From contig JADIIX010000136.1 of assembly GCA_027604505.1 (NCBI GenBank), forward strand, positions 4,109 through 62,367: a stretch of 58,259 nucleotides of DNA, in the 5' to 3' direction. The notes beneath the pieces are model-generated. The model was not told the DNA's origin. It saw nothing but the letters and a program-made list of their open reading frames with translations, and searched no databases. Below are positions 46,901 through 58,100 of the stretch, in pieces (the stretch's first letter is position 1; every line of letters begins with the position of its first letter). The DNA is from Gonapodya sp. JEL0774. Lineage: Eukaryota; Monoblepharomycota; Monoblepharidomycetes; Monoblepharidales; Gonapodyaceae. The position numbers were made by a program, and so were the translations under genes.

Positions 46901-47160
46901 TCTCGCTTCCCGAGCATGCCCATCTGAATAATTGGAATAATTGAATGTCGAAAAATTCCCCAAGGATCGATTTCTGGGAGGATTTGAGCCTGATAGTTCG
47001 ACACGGGATTCATTTTATATGTTCGAAAGCCCAGGAGAGCTTTGTCGAGAAACAACTGAATAAAGCCAAGAGTGACTTGTTCCATTTGTCGATTCTCTGA
47101 CAGTATCCGACTTCAAATCAAGCGAACCTCGCAGCAAATGTCATCGTAGTCCGACAGATC
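43961..47160 (-). CDS. Set9/SUV4-20-type histone H4K20 methyltransferase
   Basis: SET-domain enzyme of the KMT5/Set9 family, nuclear. The N-terminal region has SDYDDICCE (47128 upward), then [27 protein letters not shown] (about 47085), [78 protein letters not shown] and the diagnostic [16 protein letters not shown] near 46200. The post-SET cysteine region [20 protein letters not shown] then [18 protein letters not shown] fits fungal Set9. Downstream exons (45500 to 43961) give an unusually long tail: [39 protein letters not shown]-like text, [31 protein letters not shown] and VSLFTRE, ending [12 protein letters not shown]. Whether the tail belongs to the same transcript is inferred from continuous small introns. 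The start codon is unresolved; the right boundary is approximate. Confidence 0.85.
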
Positions 47161-47624
47161 TTGTTCGTAATAAGAAGTTGTGATTCGCAAGTGAAGTGAG
47201 AACAGGCTTTTCTCCCACTTGACGCTTTCTTCGCAGCTTGGGGGGGGCACGGCTTACCTCTGAAGCTGATGTCCGATCCGTCCACCTGTTCCCGTGCTTT
47301 GCGAGGTCGCGCTGGTCTTGAAGATGGGCTCGCAATTGGAGTCTGGGCATCTGGTATCGTTGGCATTGAAGGCGACAAAAGAAGACAACTGTTTCGTGGA
47401 CGATGGGTGGAATCGTGCTTTGTTCGAAATGCGTGCTCCCCTCGCTCGCTGACTGTGGCCGCACCCGTGGGGTTGGTTCGCGGAGCTTGGCCATGCAGAG
47501 CCGGCCAACGAACACTCGCCCCCAATCCTCGCCCAATCCACAGAAAAGAACGTCGGGTGTCCCACGCATTCTTCAGCCCGCATAATTGCCCCTTCTGCTC
47601 CATACTTTTCGGGGAGTTAACAAC

Positions 47625-50177
47625 ATGGCCAGCGGTCAACAAGCAGCACGGAATAAGCTCGCAGACGCGCTGAACGGAATCGACTTGGATAGCCTTCAAA
47701 CCGGGCACCCTTCACATTTGGTACCTCTGACCAAGGATCAGGTGAGCCTTGTTGGGATATGACTTCTCGAGATTGACACGAACACTCACATGTCGGGCCG
47801 ACAGTATGTGAATCCGTCGATCGAGGACCGGGCATCCCTCTTGGAGCACGTGCGACACATGCTTGAGGAAGGAGCTGGGGAGGCGATCATGGAGATTGGC
47901 GTCGATGGTGAGCTAAATGTGTGTGAGAAAGCCCACGTACACATCCCACCAAAATTGATTTAATACGACTTTAGACGAGGGTCACTCCATGAAACTCGCC
48001 AAAGATGAACACAGTCGATTTGTGGCAAACGTCTCCGCTGCTGCCAACCAACTCCAGGCGGACGTAACAGTCCTCTTCGACCATTCCCAACCTCTCACAA
48101 CATTAGCTTCCACCGGCAGCTCCACAAACGGTACAAAAGAAACTAACGTTGCGAACGGTGGACTAACTACTGCAACTGGAGCTGCTCCTGTAGTTGAGCA
48201 CCACGGTGCAATAGAGGTGAAGACAACTGTGCCACTCATGTCCCGATGTTGTCACCAAAAACCTTTGGATTCAGGCTTCCCACTCGCATATCCTTATTCG
48301 ACAGCGCCCCGGTAACATTGAGAAGATGCTTGAGATTCGGGTCGCCGTGGTCGGAAATGTTGATGCAGGTCCGTGCGGTGAACGTGATCGAGGAAGCTCA
48401 ACAACAATTTCCACAGATCCCATTTATCGACCCAGGCAAATCCACTCTTCTGGGTGTATTGACCAAGGACGTTCTGGACGATGGCCGAGGAAGGGCACGA
48501 GTCAACCTTTTTCGACACAAGCACGAGATTGAGTCCGGGCGAACGTCCAGCATTGGCCTTGAGATCCTGGGGTTCGACTCCAAGGGAAAGGTCTTGCGAA
48601 GCGAAGACGAGAAGCGGAAAATGTCGTGGGAGGAGATCTGCAGTAATGCAAGCAAGGTGGGCGAGCTTTTTGGGTTGTCATTTGTTCGTCAAGGAGAATG
48701 TGATCTCATCGTGGGGGGACTGGTAATTTAAGGTTATATCCTTCACGGATCTTGCCGGTCACGAACGGTATCTTAAAACTACCGTGTTCGGACTGACAGG
48801 TTGCACCCCCGATTACGTGATGGTGTGTGCTATTCATCTGTGCTTTATCAGATACATCCTCCACAAATCTACATCCTCATTGCTTTTCTTGTAGCTCATG
48901 ATCGGTGCTAATGCTGGATTCATTGGCATGACGAAGGAACATCTTGGACTCGCGATCTGCCTCAACCTGCCAGTGTTCATTGTCGTAACCAAGATTGATA
49001 TGGCCCCTCCTAATGTCCTGGAAACGACCATCAACCAAATAACCAAAATTCTGAAGAGCGCGGGCTGCCGGAAGATCCCCATGTTCGTTAAGAACGAAGC
49101 GGATGTGGTGGACGTGGTTGACAAATTCGTCTCCGAGCGCGTCTGCCCGATATTTCAAGTCAGGTATATTGGCGCAATCTCCTTGTTATTTGTTGTTTCG
49201 AGACAATTCCGTACTCTGTTTTTGATTCGCAGCAACGTTACCGGTGTCGGATTAGCGCCGCTCTTGCTCTTCATGAACCTCTTGCACAGCCCAGCACGGT
49301 CCCGATACCACCCATCTGCGTCTGTAGAATATCAAATAACAGACACCTTCTCCGTACCAGGTGTCGGGACGGTGGTCAGTGGGACTTTGGTGGACGGAAC
49401 AGTGCGGATAGGCGACACCCTTGTCTTGGGACCAGACTCAACCGGACACTTTGTGCCAACCATGGTGAAGGGAATACAGAGAAAGCGGTGTGTAGTATCT
49501 CAATTCTTGACCACCTACACTTAAACCTCCTCTTATCGAATCTCCCCACTTATCATTTCCAGAGTGAATGTTTCGTACGCAACCGCGGGACAGTCGTGCA
49601 CTTTTGCGCTGAAGAAGATAAAGCGCTCGTTTATTCGAAAGGGAATGGTTTTGCTGTCCAAAACCAATCCGCCACCCCAAGCGAGTCGAGAGTTTGAAGC
49701 GGAAGTGGTGGTTCTGTTCCATTCGACCACTATCGGGAACAAGTACCAAGCGGTGAGTAAATCTCTTTTTGTTTTGTCGGTAACGGAACCAAATCTGAGC
49801 TCGGGTACGTCCTGTACCGAAGATGCTTCACTCCGGTTGCATTCGGCAAACAGCGCGAATAGTGGACATGGTGAGCAGTTGCTGATTGACGCTTCGAACA
49901 CACACGCTCCTTATCATGCATCAAATTCAGTCTCAAGGCGTTTTACGAACAGGCGACCGGGCTAATGTTCGCTTCCGGTGAGTTTGGATGTTTCGATTTT
50001 GTGCCTGCTCTGAAAAGATTTCCAACCATTCTCATTATTCCTGCTGCGGTTAGCTTCATTCAACATCCTGAGTATTTAAAGCCTGGCGCACGATTGCTTT
50101 TCCGTGAGGGCCGGACAAAGGGTGTGGGGAAGGTGGTACGAACATTTTCTGACAGTGGACAGTTAGTGTCTCAGTAG
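47625..50177 (+). CDS. GTPBP1-like translational GTPase
   Basis: EF1A-related GTPase, implicated in animals in ribosome rescue and mRNA turnover. ATG 47625 ([20 protein letters not shown]). Exons include [32 protein letters not shown] and [30 protein letters not shown]. The G1 P-loop GNVDAG/KST is split by an intron right after GNVDA (donor near 48368, acceptor near 48438). Next come [22 protein letters not shown] (switch I), [22 protein letters not shown] (DxxG), [35 protein letters not shown] (NKxD-type TKID), [26 protein letters not shown] and [17 protein letters not shown]. Domain II and III blocks are all present. Stop TAG 50175-50177. Start region overlaps the upstream area of the divergent Set9 gene. 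Confidence 0.92.
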
Positions 50178-50188
50178 AACCATGTCCA

Positions 50189-51296
50189 TTAGTCACCGAT
50201 AACGTGGAATCGCTTCAATTTGTAGAATATGGTACATTCATTTGAATAAGCCCTCCAGAAAGGGGGCAAATTATGATCAGCACGAGCTAAGATTATCCAA
50301 CCAAGCCCCCTCGAGTTTGTGTCGTGTTCGAGTACTTTGTTTGATAATCTGAACGTTGTTGGTCGGAGGCATGCATGATTCAGACAGCCATGGTACCCAG
50401 TCACCGGATTCAAGCCGAGGGGGAAAAGGCAGTTAGAAAGCATTGGTTGGCTAGGGCAAAACGGGCGGAGTTCGCGACGGCGGAGCATACCCTTTTCCCG
50501 GCGAAAGAGAAGAATATGCGGTTCTGGATCTGAGAAAAAGCAAAAACAGCACAGCTGTGTCAGCTCGGAGAGCTTTCTGCACCGCAATCCTGCGTGCTCC
50601 ATTCAGGGTTGGTGGGATATTAAATGGATATGAACTTCCAGAGTACACTTGTACAGAGCGCGCATAGCCGTAATGTGAAAAGCAAGACTGTCACTCAGCT
50701 TCTGATGACGACGACTGAATGTCACTGACTCATCACCACCGCTTTCCTTTGGCGTTGTGACTTCCACGATAATCAATCACCAGACAGATAGTTCGTCTGC
50801 ACTCACCATGTAGCATAAAGTGAACCCATCCTACACTTTGCTTGATTCCGAATGCTCGCCATTCCTGTTCCGTCAGGATCCGTTTTGGCACCCACTTGGC
50901 GATGGGCTTAGGGAGGATTACTAGTTACCCGTTGTTCAACACAGAAGAGAGGGCAGACAAAATTCCAGATTGCCCGGAGCATGGCAATTGGAAGAAAGGT
51001 TTGTATAGGAACACATGAACTCGCAGACTTTCCGAACGGAAGAAAGTGATGGACTCACCATGGCGGTACTGCTCTCCGAAGAAGTTCCATCAGGTCCCAG
51101 GTTACATTGAGTGCATTAGCCGGTGGAATAGGTAGCGCCAATGATATTTTGGAGTCAAATCACCGCTTTTTGTGGACTGCTGGTGATTTTGCTGAACCCT
51201 CGTTGCACTACCCACCTCAAACTTGTCGTCGTTGTACCTCGCCGAGTAAAATATCTCCTCCTCATGATCTTGAATGTCGCGAGCTTGGTCGTCCAT
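50189..51296 (-). CDS. CKS1: CKS1-type cyclin-dependent kinase regulatory subunit with 10-nt micro-exon
   Basis: Adaptor of CDK complexes that binds phosphate on substrates. Exon 1 51216-51296 ([27 protein letters not shown]). Exon 2 is only ten bases, 51059-51068 (TACCGCCATG = YRH plus one base). Exon 3 50807-50920 reads [38 protein letters not shown]. Exon 4 starts 50529 with [14 protein letters not shown]. All phases agree and YRHV is the conserved CKS core, supporting the micro-exon. The core ends at about residue 82; the frame stays open to TAA at 50189, adding ~99 residues ([16 protein letters not shown] onward). This extension is unusual and may not be translated if a further small intron follows the GTATGC at the REKG codon. 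Its stop lies 12 bases from the GTPBP1 stop. Confidence 0.9.
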
Positions 51297-51853
51297 CTGT
51301 TAGCGGATCGCAAAAGGGGGGACAGTTCGTCAATTCCAGAATCCTAACGCCAACAGTCAACGCAACAGAAGGGACAAGAACGAACGTTCAGAGGAAGGGG
51401 ATAGTTTCAATCAGCACTGTTGGCGTCTCGTCTCAGATTCGGGCTCAAATCAAAGTAGGCGAGCAAAATCGATTGATGAAAATCAATCGATGTGTTTGTG
51501 AAGTCACAGAATGTCCGCGTGCACAACAAGTCTTCTCTTCCAACCACTTCTCGTTCTTTTTCGAGACAAAAATTGTAATGAATCAAGTTACTATCTGTGT
51601 CTTCGCACCAACTTTACGACTCCATGGAGGCGGCGGTGCCGCGCTAGGTTTTCGGTCCAGTGGCATGTCCAACCGCCGGCGTTTCATGTACTTAACCAGC
51701 CGGTCGTAATGAGTTGGTTTATTTGCAGTCGGGTGCGAGAGGAGGACGAATTTGAGGTGTGCTGTAGGGCGGGTTTGAACTGAAGAGAACATTTGAGTGA
51801 GTACGCAAGACGCAAGAGGAGGGTTCCACTGCCACATTGTTGAACGTGTTCAT
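51297..51853. other. Gap between CKS1 and uL22m
   Basis: No gene found. It holds the CKS1 promoter and the uL22m 3' region. A 200-codon open frame on the plus strand starting about 51107 runs antisense through CKS1 exon 1 and has no domain-like text. Confidence 0.4.
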
Positions 51854-51887
51854 TCATATCTCGGGATTCGTGCGAGACTGACTAAAC

Positions 51888-52890
51888 CCCAAAGCATAGG
51901 CCTCTGGTTTCGGTTTCGGGTTTCCAACGAACCACTGAGTGCCAACTGAAAATCTGACAGACCACTCACTTCCCATTCTAGCTCTTCCTTTTATATCCAG
52001 CATTTTTTGGACAAGACCTTTTCCTACAAAGGCTTCCTTGATGTACAACTCTTCTGGCTTTGCACCTAGATTGTGCACGGCGGCGGCACGGGCGTTATGC
52101 AACGCATGTGCGACACGACGTGCGGGGCCCCGTGTTGAAAATTGTAGCTGAACAAGAGCTGGAAGCAGGAGGAACGAGTACGAGTCAGCGTCACTAGAAC
52201 AGCAGGTGAAATTTATAACACTGGGCTGAGCGTGCGATTCCTCCATTCCAACTCCATCATTTAGAATGATGTCTCCAGAACAGTTCAAGATAGAAAAACG
52301 AAGGGTGCAGGTATTCCTCTTCATTGCCCACTATTGGGATCATTATAACACACGGTAATAGTTCAACTATCCACTCGCGAGGCCGTGCGAAAAAGCACTC
52401 TAGAATCGCGATAGCATTGGCTGTGACCACTACTACACTCACCTTCCTCAACGGTCTTGCCTCTGATCAGTTGTGCCAGTTGGTTCAATCGTCGAGGGGA
52501 ATATCGGAAGTTGCCAGTGGAGTAGACCTGCCTCTTGCCACTCTCTAGCTCCTTTGGGAGAATCGTTAGAGGAACTGACTTGAAGAAGGTATCGGAATCG
52601 TCGTTCGATAATTGAGAAATAATGGGCGACTCCCTCTTGGTGGGAGAAGCTTCCAAATCGAAAAGCGGGGAAAAGGAAGAGGACTGGCGCTTTGGAGCAT
52701 GGATTGATAAAGGGACTTTCGATACAAAGCAGGAGGGAGGGCTCGCAGGTGAGGATGTCGGCGATTGTGGACAGTGGACATGCCCATCACTCCAACGAGA
52801 CAGATATTGAATGGAACGTCCCTGTAGGCGTTGGCAGGCCCTCGAATGTTGTGAAATTAGTGAGGTGGTAGCTCGAAGTGAGGAAGCCAT
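51888..52890 (-). CDS. Mitochondrial large ribosomal subunit protein uL22m
   Basis: ATG 52890 (MASSLRATTSLISQHSRAC), an Arg/Ser-rich presequence-like start, or ATG 52920. Exon 1 (52443-52890) ends TGNFRYSPRRLNQLAQLIRGKTVEE, the uL22 N-terminal core. After an intron of about 285 bases, exon 2 (51970-52158) reads ALVQLQFSTRGPARRVAHALHNARAAAVHNLGAKPEELYIKEAFVGKG and KMLDIKGRARMG, in phase. The C-terminal junction is unclear: a GTGAGT donor at 51969 followed by an AG about 35 bases on gives a short end at a TAG near 51890, while read-through gives an alternative end near 51854. The protein lines the mitoribosome exit tunnel. Confidence 0.88.
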
Positions 52891-53482
52891 TGTCGAAATT
52901 TTACACGGGGTCAGGTGCATCGCATAGTTGCGGGATAATGTAGCACGGCAAGTCAGAACTCAAACAATCATGGCTCGATGATTCACAAACGACTGACCAT
53001 TTACATGTGTTGCAGTAAGCACAGTGTCGACAAAGTATGAAAGAGAAAAGCGGTTTTTATCTACTGTGAACCATTTGCGTGTGTAGTTTTTGTGACTCCC
53101 ATTTCCCAGCGGAGAGATGCACAGGTCTACGAAAAAAAAGAATGGAGATTGCAGCCAAGTGGAGCTTGAACAAGTGCCTTTTACTTTCTGAGTTCTTTGC
53201 GGGGGAGCAATAGAGTCTGACGTCATGAATGCCGATACGCGCTTTCCACTTGCGCCGGCTGGTATTACATCGTCAGGATTATCCACGACGATGTCGTGGA
53301 TACGCAAAATAAGCTCAGCGTCAGGTCATGGTAAACTAAATAGACGAACGAAGAAAATGATTGTGCACGGACTTGCGAAGCCTAGCATTGTTCCTTAACG
53401 ATGTACGACCTGCCGCACGAATTGCAGAATCGAAAGTTCCCAGCAAGATAACAATTCAATCCACTAAAGCTCTGTGATCAAA
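52891..53482. other. Divergent promoter region of uL22m and the seven-TM gene
   Basis: No gene supported. A 115-codon minus-strand open frame (52960-53307) crosses it but has no recognisable domain. The stretch must serve the promoters of two oppositely transcribed genes. Confidence 0.4.
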
Positions 53483-55050
53483 ATGGGTGTCGAGAATCCA
53501 CGCGCAGAGTTGCATCACAACATTCGCTTCGTCATTCTCGTCTTGACAGTCATTGGTCACTCTCTGATCCTCGTCTTCTTTACGATCGCCCTACGGTAAG
53601 AGAGCAACATGACATGCCGAGCGACTGAGCTGTTCCTGTACTCATAAGGCTTCTTGATCAATCAATCGCTGTTGACAGGTTTAAACCCGCTCTGTTTGGA
53701 CCGATCAGCACACAGCTTCTACTTCTCATCGTCTTCGGAGGGTTTGTCGGCGCAGTAGGAATGCTTCATGGCAATGTTGCAAACAATCCATACGACTTTT
53801 GGTGCAAGTGCGGCAACGTATTTGATTGATTCACACACATTGTCGTCATCAATATAACTGTTATCCTCCATCACCGCAGTACCCAGGGTCTAACCATTGA
53901 GAGCGGACTCACGCTCAGCTACTGGTCTTCCTGTTCTGTCTGTACAGCCATATTTCGTACACTCGTTCTTAGGCGCCCTCAACCCTCTGGTTGGGGAAAG
54001 TGGGCGTTCCTTGCTGTTCCCATCAGTGCCGGCATCGTATTCGGAGCTTTGACTATTGGTCAGATGGGACCCAACTATGTGAGTTGCTAGATCTCTAAAG
54101 CTTTCCTTCATTCTTCTCAGTATGTATAAAAATTCCGTGCCGATCAATGAAATGTCTTTTCAACAGATCGCAGATTGTTGGTTTGTCGACTCGACTGGGA
54201 TCGCGGCAACACTTACCGGCGCCCAAGTTGCACTCTGTATCCTTTACAACTTAATTCTGGTTGCCATCTTGACGATAAAACTATCCAGGGAGACAGCCGA
54301 GACATCGAAGATGCTGAGCGGCAAGGGTAACGCGGATCAAGTCAAGTCCACCGTTGACAGAGTTTCAAATCGCATGATTCTGGTCCGTTGGATCGACTTG
54401 CCAATCAAAAATGTTTTGCCTTAAATTAACATAAATGAATCTCTCTCAGTATCCCATCATTACTCTCATGTGCGGTGGAACCGGTGTCGTAACTCAACTG
54501 TTCGCCACTGATCCTGATGTTATTGCTTTTGGGTGTGAGTCTAACTGCCACTAGTACATCGCTCTACGCACTGCAAAGCTCTTTGTCAACCTTCGTTTGT
54601 GCAGATATGATGGTCTCATTCGAGGGAATCCTCAGTTTTGTTGCGTTTTTCGTTCTGGACCCTTCGGCCAACAATATGGCAACCAAGCTCATCGCCGATC
54701 TCGGTAGTCATCGCTCGCCTATCGCACCTTACGTACTCCGCTATGTTCAAGCCTTCTCCAGGCTTAACGTGGCTGCTTGGGAGCAAAAGCCAAAGGGTAA
54801 CGGTTCCTCAGCGAACCAAAGTGCATCTGCAGCTTCTTCCAGCGTTGCGTCATCTACCGGTATCAAGAAATCAAGCGCAAATCCGGCGCATGCTGAGAGG
54901 CCGATCAGCATGGGTAACATGGGGTCCGAAAGGAAAGTGAGCATCGCTGGCACCAATCCAACGGTGATCAAGACTGCGGACCAGCAGGTGGACGCGATTC
55001 AGGAAGAGATTGGAAAAGATATTTCCCCAAGAGAAAATGCGAGTCTTTGA
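53483..55050 (+). CDS. Seven-transmembrane receptor-like protein
   Basis: ATG 53483 (MGVENPRAELHHNIR). Helices in order: FVILVLTVIGHSLILVFFTIAL; STQLLLLIVFGGFVGAVGMLHG; a stretch after NPYDFWCN (SGLTLSYWSSCSVCTAIFRTLVL); WAFLAVPISAGIVFGALTIG; GAQVALCILYNLILVAILTIKL; YPIITLMCGGTGVVTQLFA; FVCADMMVSFEGILSFVAFFV. Cys in DFWC and in DCWFVD would give the extracellular disulfide typical of GPCRs. Residues between helices 5 and 6 (SRETAETSKMLSGKG) form a cytosolic loop. The C-tail is ~130 residues, Ser-rich (SASAASSSVASSTGIKKSS). Introns at 53596-53680, about 53811-53880, 54080-54167, 54380-54450 and ~54534-54551. It resembles fungal Git3/cAMP-receptor-like proteins in topology but no family-specific motif was identified; ligand unknown. 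Confidence 0.75.
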
Positions 55051-55304
55051 GATTCTTATCCCGGCAAGAAAGCATGGAATGTTTCACGGAAAGAAGCACG
55101 TCTTGTGAGGCAGACAAACAAGTGTAGAACAGAGCTCATGTAAGCACCGATATGTATCCCCCCTAGATCCTGTGTGTAAGAGTAAAATGATTATTGTGTT
55201 GTTTTGAGCGGTGGGAGGATCTCAAGGATGAAAGATATGTTTGTTCTCGGGCTGTGGACTGTGTCATTCCAAAGCCGACTGAAGCGGCTGCGATCTTTGG
55301 AACA

Positions 55305-56676
55305 ATGTCTGCCACTGCAACGACCGATGCACTTTCCACGAGTCCTACATCCTCCATTCCTTCAAAGCGAAGTCACAACGAGGTCGAGCCTGCCACCCCG
55401 CCTGCGTCCGAGTCTCCCCAACTTGAATCCGTCGACGCAACCGAACCCATCGTCCAAGAAAAGCGACCCGAGAAACCGGTGACTTTCAAAGTCCAATTCG
55501 GTGAGTTTCAATAGATTCTAATTCGTGTCGATCTTTTTACCCACTCGCAATTGCAGGGAAGGACGTTCACGAGATGACGATGGACCTCTCTGACCGAGTA
55601 TCGGAGCTCAAGAGCCGGGTGGAAGCGCTCACTGGAGTGCATACAAACCTGCAAAAACTGCTTTACAAGGGGAATCTGAAAGATGAGCAAACGCTGGCAG
55701 AAGCGAAGCTGACAAGCTCCGCAAAAGTGATCCTCATGGTGGGGTGACAGTTTGGTGGCCTGAAACTCTGAACGCAACCTGGGCAGGTCACCCAACCTGT
55801 TTTTTCGTGGCGTTTTCCGCACAAGGCATCCAAAGTCGAGGACGTGCTTAAAGTTTCTGCCCCTCTGCCCGTCGCCTCTTCCAGTTCCTCGTCGTCCCCG
55901 TCGCCATCGTCTGCAAGTAACACCTGGTCCGAACAACTAGAACATAAAAAAATCATCGAAAAGGGAAAACCCGATGATGCAGAGGAGGGGTTTAAGGGTA
56001 GCAAGGTGAACTTCATCTGCGTGTGAAGTGAAGCGTGTGTCTCCCAATGTGCTCATTGCCTTTTCCGCGCCGCTACCTCCCCGCAGTTTGGCATTCCAGC
56101 TCGAGGAGTAACGGGCCTTCTCAACCGCATTGGCCAGAAAACACGACTCACTTTCAAAGCCGAAACAGAGGAGCTCTGGATCGGAACTGCGGAACGGACA
56201 CAAAAGGTACCACCGTTTGTGCGCGTGCTTCCTCTTCGATTCGCCTGAACACGGCGGAACGTAAACGACCCCCCACTGCAACCCCCGCCCGCCCTCTTCC
56301 GCCGCCGGCCGCGTCCCTGTTCCCCCTTCGTGCGCGCTAGGTTCCATACAACACCATCCGCGCTGTCACGAGCCAAGCAATAAAGGGTCACGAGGGGTAC
56401 CACATTGTCGGCCTGCAAATGGGCCCTACAGACAAGGTTCGTACGTACCCCCGCACGGTTATAGTGTGTTTTTTTTTGGCATTGGGCACTCTCTTTGATT
56501 TCCCCCTCAACCCACATCGAGAGAGAGTAGTTGCTCATATCTGCCCCCTTCTCGTTGTCCCCCTGTTCTACCACCCAACCCACCCACAGTCGAATTACTG
56601 GCTCTATTGGGTCCCCGCTCAATACGTCGAGGCGATCAAGGACAAGATTTTAGGCCAGTGGCAACCGTTTGTATGA
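55305..56676 (+). CDS. UBFD1-like ubiquitin-domain protein
   Basis: ATG 55305 (MSATATTDALSTSPTSS). The ubiquitin-like domain spans exons 1-2: PVTFKVQFGKDVHEMTMDLSDRVSELKSRVEALTGV, then LQKLLYKGNLKDEQTLAEAKLTSSAKVILM. Then DVLKVSAPLP, a Ser-run linker, HKKIIEKGKPDDAEEGFKGSK, FGIPARGVTGLLNRIGQKTRLTFKAETEELWIGTAERTQK, VPYNTIRAVTSQAIKGHEGYHIVGLQMGPTDK and the final exon SNYWLYWVPAQYVEAIKDKILGQW, stop TGA 56674-56676. The block order matches UBFD1 throughout, including the C-terminal WVYWVP-type end. Animal UBFD1 is reported to bind ubiquitin; the fungal role is unknown. The intron after VILM uses a GTGGGG donor, the weakest join in the model. Confidence 0.92.
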
Positions 56677-57150
56677 TGAATCGAAAGTACGCCATTGTAC
56701 AAGTTTCCCCCCCCACCACCACTGCACACGCAAAATAAAGTGTCAAAACCACAAGAAAGAAAATCATATTGTCTTTTACATTGTAAACACACAATCGGGA
56801 TTGATTTCCCCAGGCCCCACCCCCGCGCCCCTTTTTCTTCTTCTTCGTCATCATGATGGAATCACAACCACATCCTGTGAAAAAGTACATACGTATGTAG
56901 AATGGGTTCGAACACCGAACCCTGATCCGGGTCCGGTCCCGCTATGGTACACTTTTGAAAAAACGAACTGGGGGACTCCCCGCCCCACCCGGAGGTTGTC
57001 CCTTTTCCACAGCTCCTGCCCACGACCAAGTTACCAGCCACTGTCCACACATGCACCACGTCCTACCACGTCCAGTCGTCCACCACGTCCACCCCACCCC
57101 ACCCCCTCACCGCCCCCCCACCTCACACTCACACTCCCACCTCGTGACCG
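56677..57150. other. Low-complexity stretch after UBFD1
   Basis: No gene seen. The sequence alternates poly-C, CCA and TTC runs. Open frames here are rich in Pro, His and Thr and have no domain text. Confidence 0.5.
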
Positions 57151-58100
57151 ACGCCGCACCGAGTCTGATCCCCGCCACGTACCACACCGCGACGGCGAAG
57201 CTGGAGGCGACGATCCACAGGACGAGCACCAGGGTGGTCCGCGTCAGTTGGATGTGGACAATGTAGGAGTTGGGGGTCGCTGGTAGGGGGGGGGGGGGGG
57301 GTAGGTGTGGCGTGTTCAGCACGAGCAGAGCAACACCGACCGACACATCGATCCACGACTCCGACTATCCCACGCATGCTCACCGTCGTGCCGCGCCACC
57401 ACGCGCAGAAGAGGTACGATCCCCTCCCCCTCCCCCTCTGCGCCGGCGATCCCGATCCCGTTCCCGTCCTTGACCGCCGCCCGGACCACCACTCGCGCGT
57501 CGGCACCTTCGCCACCACCACCCATCTCTCCCGCGCGGCGGTCGTCCACGTCCACGTCCGCCTTGGTCTCGCTACCACCACCAGCAGGCACACCATCACC
57601 ACCACCACCCTCCCCGCCGTGTCCGAGCCGGCCCACATCCACCTCTCCCTCGCCACCCCACCAACCGAGGTCCCTTTCGTCCAGGTTCCCCGCCACCTCG
57701 AGCACCTTTCCTTGCCACCTCACAGCCCACCCTCCCCCACCCCCATTTCCACCCCCTGGCTCGCTCCCCCGAACCTCCACGCCGACCTGGACCTTTTGGG
57801 GGATCTTGAGTACCACCAGTGCCGTCTCGACCGACGGTTCGCAGAGCGAGTCGCGCAATTTGACAGGCATGGTGGACCACGAGACGCGGGCGACGTGGGA
57901 GGCGGACAAGGGGAAGGCGGAGGAGAGGAGGAGGTCGGCGCCACGGGGGAAGTGGGAGACGGGGATGTGGAGGATGTAGAGGGAGGGAGACTTTGGGGGG
58001 GGGGGGTAAGGGGGGGAGGGAGTCACACGACAGGCGACATGCCATGCAACGAAACCCATCCGACCAAAAAAAAAAAGTAAGTACAGTAAAATGGAAAAAA
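57150..58100 (-). CDS. Doubtful membrane-anchored protein in G/C-rich scaffold end
   Basis: The minus strand has a long open frame of about 58100-57316 containing SLYILHIPVSHFPRGADLLLSSAFPLSASHVARVSWSTMPVKLRDSLCEP, which reads like a beta-rich domain, then ALVVLKIPQKVQVGVEVRG and a Gly-rich run. Through a GTGAGC donor near 57382 it could join YIVHIQLTRTTLVLVLWIVASSFAVAVWYVAGIRL, one clear TM helix. This order (beta-rich domain then membrane helix) recalls fungal DUF4436-type proteins, but the match is weak. The opposite strand is equally open, and poly-G (57284-57301, near 58000) and poly-A runs make frame and base calls unreliable. Confidence 0.25.

Noticed and set aside
47118-47708. 196-codon minus-strand open frame
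   Set aside because: It overlaps the start of GTPBP1 and the upstream region of Set9, and its text has no domain. Only its edge frame (SDYDDICCE) fits Set9.
51107-51709. 200-codon plus-strand open frame
   Set aside because: Antisense to CKS1 exon 1 and its intron, no domain content; the minus-strand CKS1 exons are clear.
57307-58080. 257-codon plus-strand open frame at the scaffold end
   Set aside because: Mirror of a minus-strand frame in homopolymer- and CCA-rich DNA; composition is Pro/His/Thr and then Gly-rich, as expected from repeats.
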